Of a stretch of 64,000 nucleotides of DNA, positions 36,272 to 47,750 are shown piece after piece. How positions within the stretch are numbered: position 1 is the first letter of the stretch; the number at the start of each line of letters is the position of its first letter. A program made the position numbers and the translations under genes. Source of the stretch: Apis mellifera (taxonomy: Eukaryota; Arthropoda; Insecta; Hymenoptera; Apidae); assembly GCF_003254395.2 (NCBI RefSeq), contig NC_037639.1:9972501-10036500 (forward strand). The letters are read 5' to 3'. A model generated the notes under the pieces. That model worked only from the letters and a program-made list of their open reading frames with translations. It was not told the DNA's origin and did no database searches.

Positions 36272-37745
36272 ATGGTCCAAATTAGAAACGCGAAAGAAGG
36301 GTTAAAGCATACCTTCTGGTTTGCATATCCGTTCTCAAGAACGCTCGGTTATTGGCCGCTGGTCTCTCCCTCCGCGTTCACCAAATTTTTTAATTCCTTC
36401 ACAATTTTTACCCTGTATTTTTTGGAATTGATAGTCTTGATCCCAGGCCTTCTATACGTTCTGCAAGTGAAAAATCCCAGGACGAAGATTAAATTGTTGA
36501 TGCCACATCTCAACAGTATCGCGCAAATGGCTAAATATACGATCATATTGCAACGGGCTAAGGAATTTAGCAAATTATTGGACGAGATAAAGAAGGATTG
36601 GCTGTTGGCCACGGAAGAGAATCGACAAATTTTCAGCGAGAGGGCGTCCATCGAGCACAAGCTGACTACGGTAATAGTGGTCACCATGTACGGTGGAGGT
36701 TTCTTTTACAGAACGATTCTTCCACTTTCGAAAGGCAAAATCCTTTTACCGAACAACATGACAGTAAGATTGTTACCTTGTCCGAGTTACTTCGGCTCCT
36801 TGAACGAGCAAGCCACACCTAATTACGAGATAATCTTCACGCTTCAAGTTCTCGGAGGATTTATCATCTACACAGTTTTATGCGGCACCAAGAGTGCTTG
36901 TTTGATGCTGTGCTTGCATATGTGCGGTTTGCTGAAGATCTTGACGAACAAGGTGATGGATCTTACGAATGACAGTGACGAACAAGTCGTGCAGGAGAAG
37001 ATCGTGCACATCGTTGAATATCAGACGAGGATCAAAGAGCGAGTATCGAAAAAGAATACGGAGATTGATCGTATTAGAAATTTGGTAATTTAATCCATGA
37101 AAATCTTCATTCCAGATTTTTGAATCAACTTGATCAATTCGTACCCGCTATTTATCTTATCGAAGTTGTTATCCAAGTATTGATTATATGTATAATTGGT
37201 TATTGCATAATCATGGTACGGATGATTCGTGTTATATTGAAAATAATGATGATTTCAGTGATATATTGTTAGTTGCATTCTAGGAATGGGAAGACAGCAA
37301 TGCTATGGCTATGGTGATTTATGTTGTCTTCCAAGTAACTTGCGTCATTGGAACCTTCTCTGTATGCTACGTCGGTCAACTTCTACTTGATGAAGTAAAT
37401 CGTTTATCATTATTTGTAGATAATAAATATTAAATATTGATTCAGACATTTATCAGAAATTTTACCTGTAACAGAGCGAGAATATTAGACAGGCATATAA
37501 CACATTGAACTGGTATCGATTACCTGTGAAAAAGGCGCGCAGCTTGATATTACTGATCCTTATGTCGCATTATCCAATAAAAGTAACTGCAGGAAGAATT
37601 ATGGATTTATCTTTAGTCACCTTCACTAGCGTAAGTATCATAGAGATATCAGACTTATACACATTTTTTTGCACATGTACATATTTTTTTTTAGATCATT
37701 AAAAGTGCAGTGGGATATATGAATATGTTACGTACGGTTACGTAA
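36272..37745 (+). CDS. OR10: odorant receptor, subfamily C, with a GC splice donor
   Basis: Receptor of 394 aa if intron 1 uses a GC donor. Exons are 36272-37038, 37116-37215, 37284-37394, 37475-37630 and 37695-37745. Every other C gene has GA/GTGAGT at the end of exon 1; here it reads GA/GCGAGT (GC at 37039-37040). The only clear downstream GT in the open frame (near 37085) has the wrong phase for exon 2. GC-AG introns are a known minor class, so the gene may be functional, weakly spliced or newly dying. Unspliced, the frame runs on to 37093 and stops after four membrane segments. Small deletions near residues 31 and 66 explain the shorter exon 1. Sequon: NNMT. Confidence 0.8.
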
Positions 37746-38209
37746 GAGTTTATGTTTTTTAGAAGATTCATGAAATCTATTATGTGATTAGCCAAAAATG
37801 ATATTGAATTATGTACACAGCACTTTGTTCACTTTCTTATCAAATCAAAATTTAAATAATTGAATTGCAATTATGAGAAAATTGTGTATGATTTTATTCC
37901 TCCAATGTACATTTATCTCAACGAAATGGTAATAATTTATTCATTTCAAATTTCGTGAACGATGCGTTAAGGAATTACAAAAAATCACTATTATAACTTG
38001 TACATCATGCTTGAATTATATATGTTATTTGAATTTATTGAATATTAAATCCTCTCACAATTATTGCATTGTATATGTATGTAGGATATTTTTCCAAACA
38101 TTTAAAATTTTCTTATCAAAAATTTCGACTTTAAAAAATTAATAATACTTGAAATATCAAATATTTGAAATTTATGGAAAAATATGAAATTGTTATTATG
38201 ATGATCCCT
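37746..38209. other. Spacer after OR10
   Basis: AT-rich flank; nothing recognised. Confidence 0.6.
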
Positions 38210-39480
38210 TCTCCAAGGGATGCAATTCATGCAGTATTAGAGATATACATAATTTTAACTAATTTTCCTATTTATAAAAATTTTCATTATTAACAATAAT
38301 GAAATATATTTCGTAATTAAATTTGCATAAAGTTTCGTAGCATTTCATAAACAATATATAATAAATAGCATTCTTTAAAACTAATACCATTTCCACAAGT
38401 ATAGAGCTTTGATTTAATTGAAAAAAAAATCAGTGAGATAATCTTACTTTTTGAAACTCCAGTATTTGCTTTTGAAAATATTAAATGCAAGCCAAGACGC
38501 CATTTTCTATTAAATTAAAATTTACAATGAAGTATCGATTACAAAATGATGATAGAAATAACATACTTTATCAAATGTCAGTTATCAAGTGATTTTTTTT
38601 GAAAGATAAAATTATCCTTTATCGAATAACGCGACTATAAAATCACTATCTAAGGTACTACATATTTTTTAACGACTTATATCAAATTATGAGTTTATTT
38701 TTACTATATAAATTCGCTGCTCTTTTCAATTATACTATTCTGTGCAGTGCCATAGAATTTAGTATAATGTTTTGTCTATACATGTGCAATTTATTATGGA
38801 TTTTAATAAACAAGATGAATGATCTTACCAGTTCATTTGATGGAAGTGAGATATATGTAAGAAGTTCACAGATATTGTTGAATATCAAATGAAGATCGTA
38901 GAGTGAGTATAAATAATTGATTAAAAATTTGATATATCGTATATGAATATTTTATATAGAAAATGATTATATTTATATTAATAGTGCACAAATTTCAGTT
39001 TTTTATTTTACGTTTTATTTTTGCAAGATTCTTGAATACAACGTGAATATTGCCTCCTCATGGTATGGTTGAATGATCCTAAAAAAAAAAAAAAAAATTA
39101 GAGAATGATCATTTCTACGTATAATGTTAATTATATTTTAAATATAAAAAACAATAGCAGCTTTAATATTTTATTTTATGTTATATATAGAATTTTTTTT
39201 ATATATTTTGCATTTTAATCATTTATTATATTAATTTAATTATCATTGATAAAATGTGTTATTTTGTCTTGAACATTCTTTTCAGTGTTCAATAATTTAG
39301 CACAAACATGCATCATGTTAAACTGGTATTTTTTTGGATGAAAAAGACTTAGTATTTGATATTGATGATCATTATATCCAATTATTTTGTAAAACTAATG
39401 ATGGTCAAAATTATAAATACATTATAAATATAATGTATGCTTATCCATCTTCATCATTTATGTAAGTATGAAAAAATTAT
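38210..39480 (+). pseudogene. D-type odorant receptor relic (fourth)
   Basis: Aligns with OR12 from its 5' flank (about 38215-38360, GC box lost) through exon 1. The start is recognisable near 38445-38510 as LLFETPVFAFENI-like sequence in broken frames. An open piece at 38689-38892 carries LYKFAALFNYTILCSAIEF and MCNLLWILINKMNDLTSSFD. Exon 2 remnants lie near 39000-39060, exon 3 near 39160-39255 and exon 4 near 39285-39420 (NNLAQTCIMLNWYFF). It is a pseudogene: the middle of exon 1 is deleted and the frames are broken. Confidence 0.85.
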
Positions 39481-40689
39481 CATTTCTACTATTCTACTAT
39501 TCTATTTCTACTATTCTATTTCTATATATATTTTATAAAATAAAAAAAGTAATATAAATAAAGAGATAGAAACATATCTTTCATTACATTTAGAGAATTA
39601 GAAAAAAATATATACAGAAAAAAATATTTTCTCAATCATTTTTTTACGTATCTAAATTATTATTGCTAATTAATTAAATTATTGAACTTATTTTGTGTTA
39701 GATATTTTTAAAAACTGTAATTACAATATCTCTTCTTTTTTTTATATAAAATTTTAATAATCATAATATAAATTCTATTTGCATACCTGACACTTGCACG
39801 TTACTTTTTATTGAGATAATCTATTTTCAAATATTTTTAGTATTTATATTGAAAAAATATTTGCAAGAATATGAAAACTAACTCTCTAATTTATTTACGA
39901 TTATTTACACTTCGATATTTTATTTATAATCTTTATTAAATTAGTTTTATAGATTAATTTTTTGGAAAGTAGAGAGAAGCACGTCCGTTCTACTCTATGT
40001 TTCGAAAATAATTCTACTAAATCGATATCACTAATATTGTTGATAATCAATTGTAGTTGTGATCAACAAATTGTATTTGTTACATAATGAAGCGTATGAT
40101 AGACTGCAATTGAATGAAATTATATTGAACATAAATGCATTTTCAAATTTACAGAGAGTTTCAAATCCGTTTTCATATTGTTCTCCTTCCATCTTGTATG
40201 GAATTTTAATAATTGATTCATAATTATGTAGAAAACTTGTCCCCCACGATATATTAAACCCTTTCATATCTGTTTCATCAAAGTGGTAATCAATCATCCT
40301 GCAAACTGTAAACTTTGGAAAACTTTTTCTAGAAAATTACAAAAAATTATAGAAATATTATCGTTTTTTGAATTATGGTAGAAGTAATAAAGTAAATATC
40401 GATTTTTTTCACACGTATATAAAATATTTTAAAATCATCATCAAAAAATCATTCATCGAAAAGATAAATACCGCGAAATACAAAATATCAATGTTATCGC
40501 AACGAAACTTTTCATCTACAAAAAAAAAAAAAAAATTCATCATAAAATTCAATTCACGTAAACGTATAATTTCGACTAATTTTCTTATCTTTTCGTACAA
40601 ACTCAAATCTATTCTATAATTTCTTGGATTAAGACTTGTTTCAATAACAGCGATTCATTTCTAAATTTGCGTATTTAACATTTCATGTA
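39481..40689. other. Spacer before OR11
   Basis: No gene. The recurrent C-upstream block lies at about 39920-40060, the distal conserved block at about 40195-40250, and a variant of the TTCTGGAAAATTAC motif near 40328-40345. Confidence 0.55.
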
Positions 40690-40702
40690 CGCAAGCGCAA
40701 TG
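40690..40702 (+). promoter_or_regulatory. OR upstream GC box
   Basis: CGCAAGCGCAATG, 76 bp before the OR11 ATG. Confidence 0.7.
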
Positions 40703-40777
40703 AAGTTCTCCAAAGGGGTGATATGATCGTGTGCAGTAAGCATCAGTCACGAACAAGCTATCGTTCGATTAAAAAAA

Positions 40778-42267
40778 ATGGCCCGAATTAGAAACGCGAA
40801 AGACGGCATAAGGCATACCTTTTGGTTCGCGTATCCGTTCTCGAGAATGCTCGGCTATTGGCCATTGAGCGTCTCGTCATCCGCGTTCGCCAAAATATCA
40901 AACTACTTTATAATTTTTCTCTCGTATTTGCTCACATTGATATTTATGGTCCCAGGCCTTCTGTACATATTTCTGAAAGTGAAAAACGGCAGGTCGAGGA
41001 TTAAACTGTTGATGTCGCACATAAACGGCATCGTGCAAATGGCCAAGTACACGATTCTATTGCGAAAAACGAAGGAAATTGCCAAATTATTGGACGAGAT
41101 AAAGAAGGATTGGATGACAGCCAGCGAGGAGAATCGGCAAATATTCAGCACGAGGGCGTCCATCGAGCACAAGCTGACCATGGTAGTCGTGGTCACCATG
41201 TACGGTGGAGGCTTTTTTTACAGGGCGATTCTCCCACTTTCGAAAGGAAAAATCGTTTTATCGAACAACGTGACCATAAGATTGTTACCTTGCCCGGGTT
41301 ACTTTGGCTTCTTGGACGAGCAAGTTAGCCCCAACTACGAGATAATCTTCACCCTTCAAGTTCTCGGCGGATTTGTCATTTATACAGCTGTATGCGGAAC
41401 CAAGAGTATCTGTTTGATGCTGTGCTTGCATATGTGCGGTTTGTTGAAGATCTTGACGAACAAGGTGATGGAGCTTACGAATGACAAGGACGAAAAAGTC
41501 GTGCAAGAGAAGATCGCCCATATCGTCGATTATCAGACCAGGATCATAGAGTGAGTTTCTAAAAAAGAAATACGAAGAATTTAATAAGGAACGTGATCGA
41601 ATTATGATTCATTTCAGATTTTTGAATGACCTTAACCAATTCGTGCCCTCTGTTTATTTTTTCGAAATTATTCTCGAAGTACTGATCATTTGCATAATTG
41701 GATATTGTCTTATCACGGTACGAACGAAAGAAATTGAAAAGCATTGAAAATGATTGATGATACCAATAATATATCTTTTAGGAATGGGAAGACAACAATA
41801 CTATGGCTACAGTAATTTTCGTTATCTTCCAAATAACTTGCTTCATTGGCACGTTCGCAGTATGCTACGCTGGTCAACTTCTAGTTGACGAAGTATATCT
41901 TTTTTTTTATTATTATTATTTATGGATAAAGATAAATCAAATATTATTTAATTACTAGGACATTTATCGGAAATTTTATGTTCAATAGAGCGAGAATGTT
42001 AGACAAGCATGCAGCACATTGAACTGGTATCGATTACCTGTGAAAAAGGCGCGCAGCTTGATATTATTAATCCTTATGTCGAATTATCCAATAAAAGTCA
42101 CGGCAGGAAGAATTGTAGACGTGTCCTTAGTCACTTTTACTAGTGTAAGTATGAAAACGTTGGACTTGTGCTGTTATTATTTTTTTTACATACTTTTTGT
42201 TACTTACTGTTTTTAGATCATTAAGAATTCAGTGGGATATATGAATATATTACAACAAGTTACTTAA
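40778..42267 (+). CDS. OR11: odorant receptor, subfamily C
   Basis: Intact receptor of 396 aa. Exons are 40778-41550, 41618-41717, 41782-41892, 41989-42144 and 42217-42267, all GT-AG. N-terminus MARIRNAKDGIRHTFWFAYP; sequon NNVT within LSNNVTIRLLPCPGYF. Exon 2 is distinctive (FLNDLNQFVPSVYFFEIILE). It is the last of five C genes and is followed directly by the intact D gene OR12, so this pair is the only complete C+D unit in the window. Confidence 0.92.
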
Positions 42268-42882
42268 AATTGTACGTTGTTTGTTAGAAAACTACCATGA
42301 AATCTACCATATGATACGTTAGCCAAAAATGGTATTACTATGTACACAGCACTTTGTTCACTTTCCTTTCAAATCGAAATTTAAACAATTGAACTGCAAT
42401 CATGAGAAAATTGTGTACAATTTTGTTCTTTCAGCACACCCTTTGTATTTATTTTATATTTATCACGACAGAGATGGTAGCGGCAAACTTTGTAAACGAT
42501 GCAGTACTATTCTATAAAATTATAAAAAAAATCATCATTATAACTTGTGCATCATGTTCGAATTTACAATATATAATTGTAGATATTTTTCCAAATATTT
42601 TACACTTTTCTCATCCCAAACTTTGATTTTGAAAAATTATCAAGATAAATATTAATCGAAATAGTCCAAGTTTATGGAAAAATATCAAGGTACAATTACA
42701 AGTTTCTCCATGGGGTACAACATTCATGCGATGCTAGGGATATACAGGGATAATTTCAATCAATTTTCTCATTCTTTCGTAAAAATTCAAATAGCTGTTT
42801 CACAATCTTTTCATGCTTCACGATTATTCTAATAACAGCAATTCGCATCTGAATTTGCGAACATATTTAACATTTCATCACA
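42268..42882. other. OR11-OR12 spacer
   Basis: AT-rich, no gene. The part from about 42660 is the D-type 5' flank, which recurs in decayed form at about 25920, 29690, 33590 and 38210. Confidence 0.6.
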
Positions 42883-42895
42883 CGCAAGCGCAATG
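42883..42895 (+). promoter_or_regulatory. OR upstream GC box
   Basis: CGCAAGCGCAATG, 86 bp before the OR12 ATG. The corresponding position in the two best-preserved D relics (near 33690-33715 and 38340-38365) has lost it. Confidence 0.7.
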
Positions 42896-42980
42896 AAATC
42901 TTTGGAAACGAGAGTATCATTTCTCCAACACTGCCAGTCACGTACGAGCTCTGACTTGATTGTCGTTAAAAGGGAAGTCA

Positions 42981-44462
42981 ATGGGACAACCTTACTCCTT
43001 GAAACTCGTGTATCCGCTTTTGAAAATATTAGGCGCCTGGCCAAAATCCTCCCCATCCTCCGTTCTCTCAACAATTCTGAAATGTTGTTTGATATCTATC
43101 TGTTATCTCATTCAATTGATGGTCTTGATCCCAGGGATTTTGTACATCTTTCTGAAAGAAGCAAATTTAGGAGGAAAAATTAAAATGTTTGTCCCGCATA
43201 TGAACGGTATAACGCAAGTGTCCAAGTATACGATTCTGTTACGACAAATAAAGGAGTTTAACATAATATTAAAGGAGGTGAAGAGAGATTACTCGTTGGC
43301 CACAGACAAAAATATGTGGATTTTCACCACGAGGGCGTACATTGGCCACAAAATGATGATAGCAATAGCGATAGCTATGTACAGTTCTGGCGTCGGTTAT
43401 CGGATGATTCTTCCGTTCTTGAAAGGAAGAATTCTTCTTCCGGATAACACGACTGTAAGATTGCTACCGTGTCCCGGTTACTACATGTTTCTCAACGAAC
43501 AAGTTACACCGAATTACGAGATCATTTTTACCATCCAAGTCCTCGGTGGATTTCTCAATTACACTACTCTGTGCGGTACTACGGGAATTACTACCATGCT
43601 TTGTCTACACATGTGCAGTTTATTGGAGATACTAATAAACAAGATGAACGATCTTACCTGTCAGTCTGATGAATGCGAGACGATTGTGCGTAAGAAACTC
43701 GCGGATATTGTCGAGTATCAGATGAAGATTATAGAGTGAGTAAAAATTTGATATATATATTTTTATATAGAGAAGATGATTGTATTTCATATTTATGGAG
43801 CGCACGAAATCTCATTTCAGCTTTTTAAATCACGTCGAACAACTCACGTCTTATCTTTATTTTTGCGAAATTCTCGAATACGTGTGTGGAGCTTGCGTGA
43901 TCGGATATTGCCTTATCACGGTACGCGATCCTGAAATATAAATTACAAGATGGTTATTTTATTTTAAGCGTGATAGTATAACGTTATATGGTTATATTTT
44001 ATAGGAATGGGAGAACAGTAACGCTGCAGCTTTAATAGTTTATTTTATTTTGGAGTTCCTTTGTATATTTTGCACGTTAACGATCTGTTATATCGGTCAA
44101 CTTCTCATTGACGAAGTATGCTATTTTACAAATATAAATATCACGAAATTGTGAAATATATTTTAAATCTTATTTTTTATAGAGCGATAAAGTCAGACAG
44201 ATATCTGTAACATTGGATTGGTATCGGTTACCTGTGAATGAGGCGCGTGGCTTAATCCTGGTTATTATCATGTCGAATTATCCAATAAAAGTCACAGCTG
44301 GCAAAATTGTAGATATATCGTTGATCACGTTTACCGATGTATGTATTTATAAGAGAAAAATTAAATTTCCTAATTATCCTCTTCATACATTATTCTAATT
44401 ATATTTTCCAGATCGTAAAAACGTCTGTAGGATATTTGAACATATTACGAACAGTTGCTTGA
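42981..44462 (+). CDS. OR12: odorant receptor, subfamily D
   Basis: Intact receptor of 390 aa, the shortest of the array. Exons are 42981-43735, 43821-43920, 44005-44115, 44183-44338 and 44412-44462. The frame is open upstream to a TTG at 42960, but the first ATG is at 42981 (MGQPYSLKLVYPLLKILGAW), giving an N-terminus about eight residues shorter than in C genes. Sequon DNTT at Asn156. Exon 2 begins with Phe-Leu after an Asp split codon and has extra cysteines (YVCGACVIGYC). It is the only surviving copy of a type with four relics nearby. Confidence 0.9.
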
Positions 44463-45235
44463 GCTCATTTTTTGAAAGAAAAATACGTGAGATACAACAG
44501 AAAGCAGTCGACTGAGATTAAAAGATAATTTTCATATTATTGTCATTTTTATTTTCTTCTATTTTTTTTTACGGAACTTTGTACGCAACTTGCTCCCCTC
44601 GCGTATAAAACCCTTTCACATTTATATATCATTCCGGTAATTATGGTTCCCGTGTAAACTTTGCAACCAATAAAAACATTTTTCTTTGAAAAATCGTAAA
44701 TCCATGAAAGTTTACGTGTTTAATTTCACCACAAGTACGTGTGTTCATAATATTTTAATGTTTTTTTTATCACGTGTGTATATGTGAGATATTCTTTATG
44801 AATATCGATTATTAATTTTCATAAAATTTTTATATATATTCAAGGTATATAATTATATTCAATTATGCTGAAAAGAATTATATTTGTTTATTATTTTACA
44901 TTTTTTTATTTTTTTTTCTTCATGTTGAATTTATGAATTAGAATAAAATTTATATATTTAATATATAAAAATATACACGTACAAAATATTTAAATTTATA
45001 CGCATAATATATATTGAATTCTGTAAAAAATATTACCTCATTGTTGGTGAACTTTTCTGAAACCGTTTTTAGAAAAAGAAATAGCAGATACTATAAAACT
45101 TCTCACATGGGAGCATGCATCGGGAGGAGCGGTAATTTCATCCAATTTTCTTATCCTTTTGTAAAAATTCAAAGCATTATTCCCCACATGCATTAAAATC
45201 GTTTCATATTTGCGGATATTTAAATCTTTATAACA
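44463..45235. other. Spacer between D and E subfamilies
   Basis: AT-rich, no gene. A partial distal block (ACTTGCTCCCC) lies near 44588-44598. Confidence 0.55.
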
Positions 45236-45246
45236 CGCAAGCGCAA
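45236..45246 (+). promoter_or_regulatory. OR upstream GC box
   Basis: CGCAAGCGCAA, 69 bp before the chosen OR13 ATG. The usual TG at the end is replaced by CA. Confidence 0.7.
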
Positions 45247-45314
45247 CAAAGTCTCCTGAAATGATTGATATCTTTTGTCACAACGTAGACAGTTCCATTC
45301 TATCGATCATTAAA

Positions 45315-46873
45315 ATGTCTCGAGTAGGGAAAGCGGAAAACGGGATGAGGCATACCGTGTGGTTCGCTTATCCGCTTCTGAGAATACTGGGCGCCTGGCC
45401 AAACCGCGTCTCATCTTCCACACTTTCAAAGATTTTCAATTGGTATTTGATATTTACCTGTTACACGTTGCAATTAATAGTATTGGTTCCAGGCTTTTTG
45501 CACGTGTTTTTGAAAGAGAAGAACGGGAGAAAGAAAATGAAAATGATGATACCACAGGTGAACGGTTACCTGCAACTATGCAAATATTCATTAGTGTTAC
45601 GATGGACTAACAAATTGAGAGTCTTGTTGAACGAGATGAAGGAGGATTGGTTGAACACCACGGAGGAGGATCAATTGATATTTCGCGCGAAAGCGAGTTT
45701 TGGGCACAGAGTGATGTCGATGATCGCGATCGTCACGTATAGCGCAGGTCTGGGTTATCGAACGATTCTCCCGCTTTCGAAGGGGAGAATCCTTTTACCC
45801 AATAACACGACCAAGAGATTGCTACCATGTCCGGGTTACTTCGTCTTTTTCAACGAACAAGTTAGCCCGATTTACGAGATTATATTCATCATCCAAGTCC
45901 TCGGTGGACTCCTTACCTATACCATTATGTGCGGTACCATTGGCATGTGCGTGATGTTTTGTCTACACTCGAGCAGCTTGTTACGCATTTTATTGAATAA
46001 AATATACCAGCTTACGAAACAGTTGGACGTGAACGAGGTGGTTGTGCACGAGAAAATTGTGGACATTGTGAAATACCAGACGAAGGTGAAAGGGTGAGTG
46101 AAAGGGAGAAATGAAAATAGTATAGGAGATGAGTAATGTGTAATTAATTTAATGTAATGTGTAATAATTTGATTTCAGATTTTTAAAGAATGTTGAACAA
46201 CTTACGACGTACCTTTTCCTTCTTGAGATCATGGTCGAAACGAGTATAGGGTGTGTGATTGGATATAACGTTGTCACGGTATAAAATGATCATCTGTTTA
46301 TATTATGAACTTGTAATCTGTGTGTAAAAATTAATGTGTAAAAGTTATATAGTGACAATTAAATTGTGCAAAAGGAAAATAGTGATATTACTTACGATAA
46401 TACTTGTAATTTTAGGAATGGGAAGACAGTAACGCAGCAGCTATGATAATTCATCTTATGATGCAAGTATCTACCATCAGTTGCACATTCATAATGTGTT
46501 ATGTCGGTCAAACTCTCATTGATGAAGTATATATATATTTATAATCCTTTATAGATTCATGGTTATCACAGAAATTTTGTTTTAACCATTATTTTTATCA
46601 GGGCAATAATGTTAGACGGATGTCTATCACCCTCGACTGGTATCGGTTCCCTGTAAAAGAAGCACGGAATTTAATATTAGTGATTATTATGTCATCTTAT
46701 CCGGTAAAACTCACAGCAGGAAAAGTTGTAGACATATCCTTAGCCACTTTTACCGACGTATGTATCAAAATATTAATTTGTGTTTCTCATATCTCGTACA
46801 TGGATCTGATTTTACATTCCAGATCATAAAGACAACTGTAGGATACTTGAACATGTTGCAAAAAGTTACGTAA
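45315..46873 (+). CDS. OR13: odorant receptor, subfamily E
   Basis: Intact receptor of 398 aa. Exons are 45315-46093, 46179-46278, 46416-46526, 46602-46757 and 46823-46873. An in-frame ATG at 45261 would add 18 residues, but the ATG at 45315 (MSRVGKAENGMRHTVWFAYP) aligns with OR14 and with C genes, and the earlier ATG lies only 15 bp past the promoter box. Sequon NNTT at Asn164, in a loop reading KRLLPCPGYF rather than IRLLPCPGYF. Exon 4 starts with Gly (GNNVRRM) where most genes have Ser. Confidence 0.92.
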
Positions 46874-47647
46874 ATTATCATATTTTTTAAATTAGTCAAA
46901 TATCTGTTGAAACATCAATAATAGCTATTCTTGTTCACAACTTTGAAATCGATAAAAATTTCTTTTGAAAGATATGAAGTATTATATTATATAAGTAAGA
47001 TTTTTACATAAAAATTTCCTTGTAAACAGCATACATAATCTGTAATTTTTTTTTCTTTTAATTGCTTAATTTTATTCATAGCATTGATAAAATATGTCTT
47101 CCAAATCATTTAAAAAAATCAAAGTTTTTATATCAAGTATAGAATAATCCTATTTTATATTTTTAATATATAATTCTAAAAATCGATGTTACTGTCCCCG
47201 TTTTACGTAAAATTTTAATAATTGAAACACAGGAGTCCCCCTTTACTTGCTATCACTGTAATAACCGTGCTTACCCCGTGTAAACTTCATGGACAGTGAA
47301 AAACGTCTGGTAGAAACTACAAATCATCGCAAGCCCGAAGTCGTCAGATTTTCAAACAATTCAATTCCCTTCTGAAAATAATACACAACACGATTTCTTC
47401 GAACATTATCATAACAAACATCATTTCTTCAACGACCAAAGATCATATCAAAAGAAAAAAAAAAAAAAAATTCTACTCTTCCGATACACAATATCGCTCT
47501 TTGAGGAAAGTTGAAACGGGTAATTTCGTCCAATTTTCTTATCCTTTTGTAAAAATTCAAAACCCTATTCCACGATCCGCGTGTAAAAAAAATCGTTTCA
47601 CGGTAACGATTCGACGTTGAATTCGCGGATATTTAAATTTTTAAACA
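46874..47647. other. OR13-OR14 spacer
   Basis: No gene. The distal conserved block lies at about 47205-47255 and an A-run at about 47450-47470. Confidence 0.55.
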
Positions 47648-47660
47648 CGCAAGCGCAATG
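47648..47660 (+). promoter_or_regulatory. OR upstream GC box
   Basis: CGCAAGCGCAATG. The ATG inside this box (47658) is in frame with OR14 and would add 31 residues; the paralogue-aligned start is 91 bp past the box. Confidence 0.7.
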
Positions 47661-47750
47661 AAGTCTCGGAAATCATCGCCGTTTCCAGTTACGTTACGCA
47701 GTGGAGTTGCGTTTCAACCTGTCATCTTGTTCGACCGATCATTAAAAAAA

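Noticed and set aside
42960..42980. Upstream extension of OR12 from 42960
   Set aside because: The codon at 42960 is TTG, not ATG. The first in-frame ATG at 42981 is the better start in a eukaryote.
47658..47750. Longer OR14 N-terminus starting at the ATG inside the GC box
   Set aside because: The box ATG occurs before many ORs in various frames as part of the motif. The start at 47751 aligns with OR13 and the C genes.
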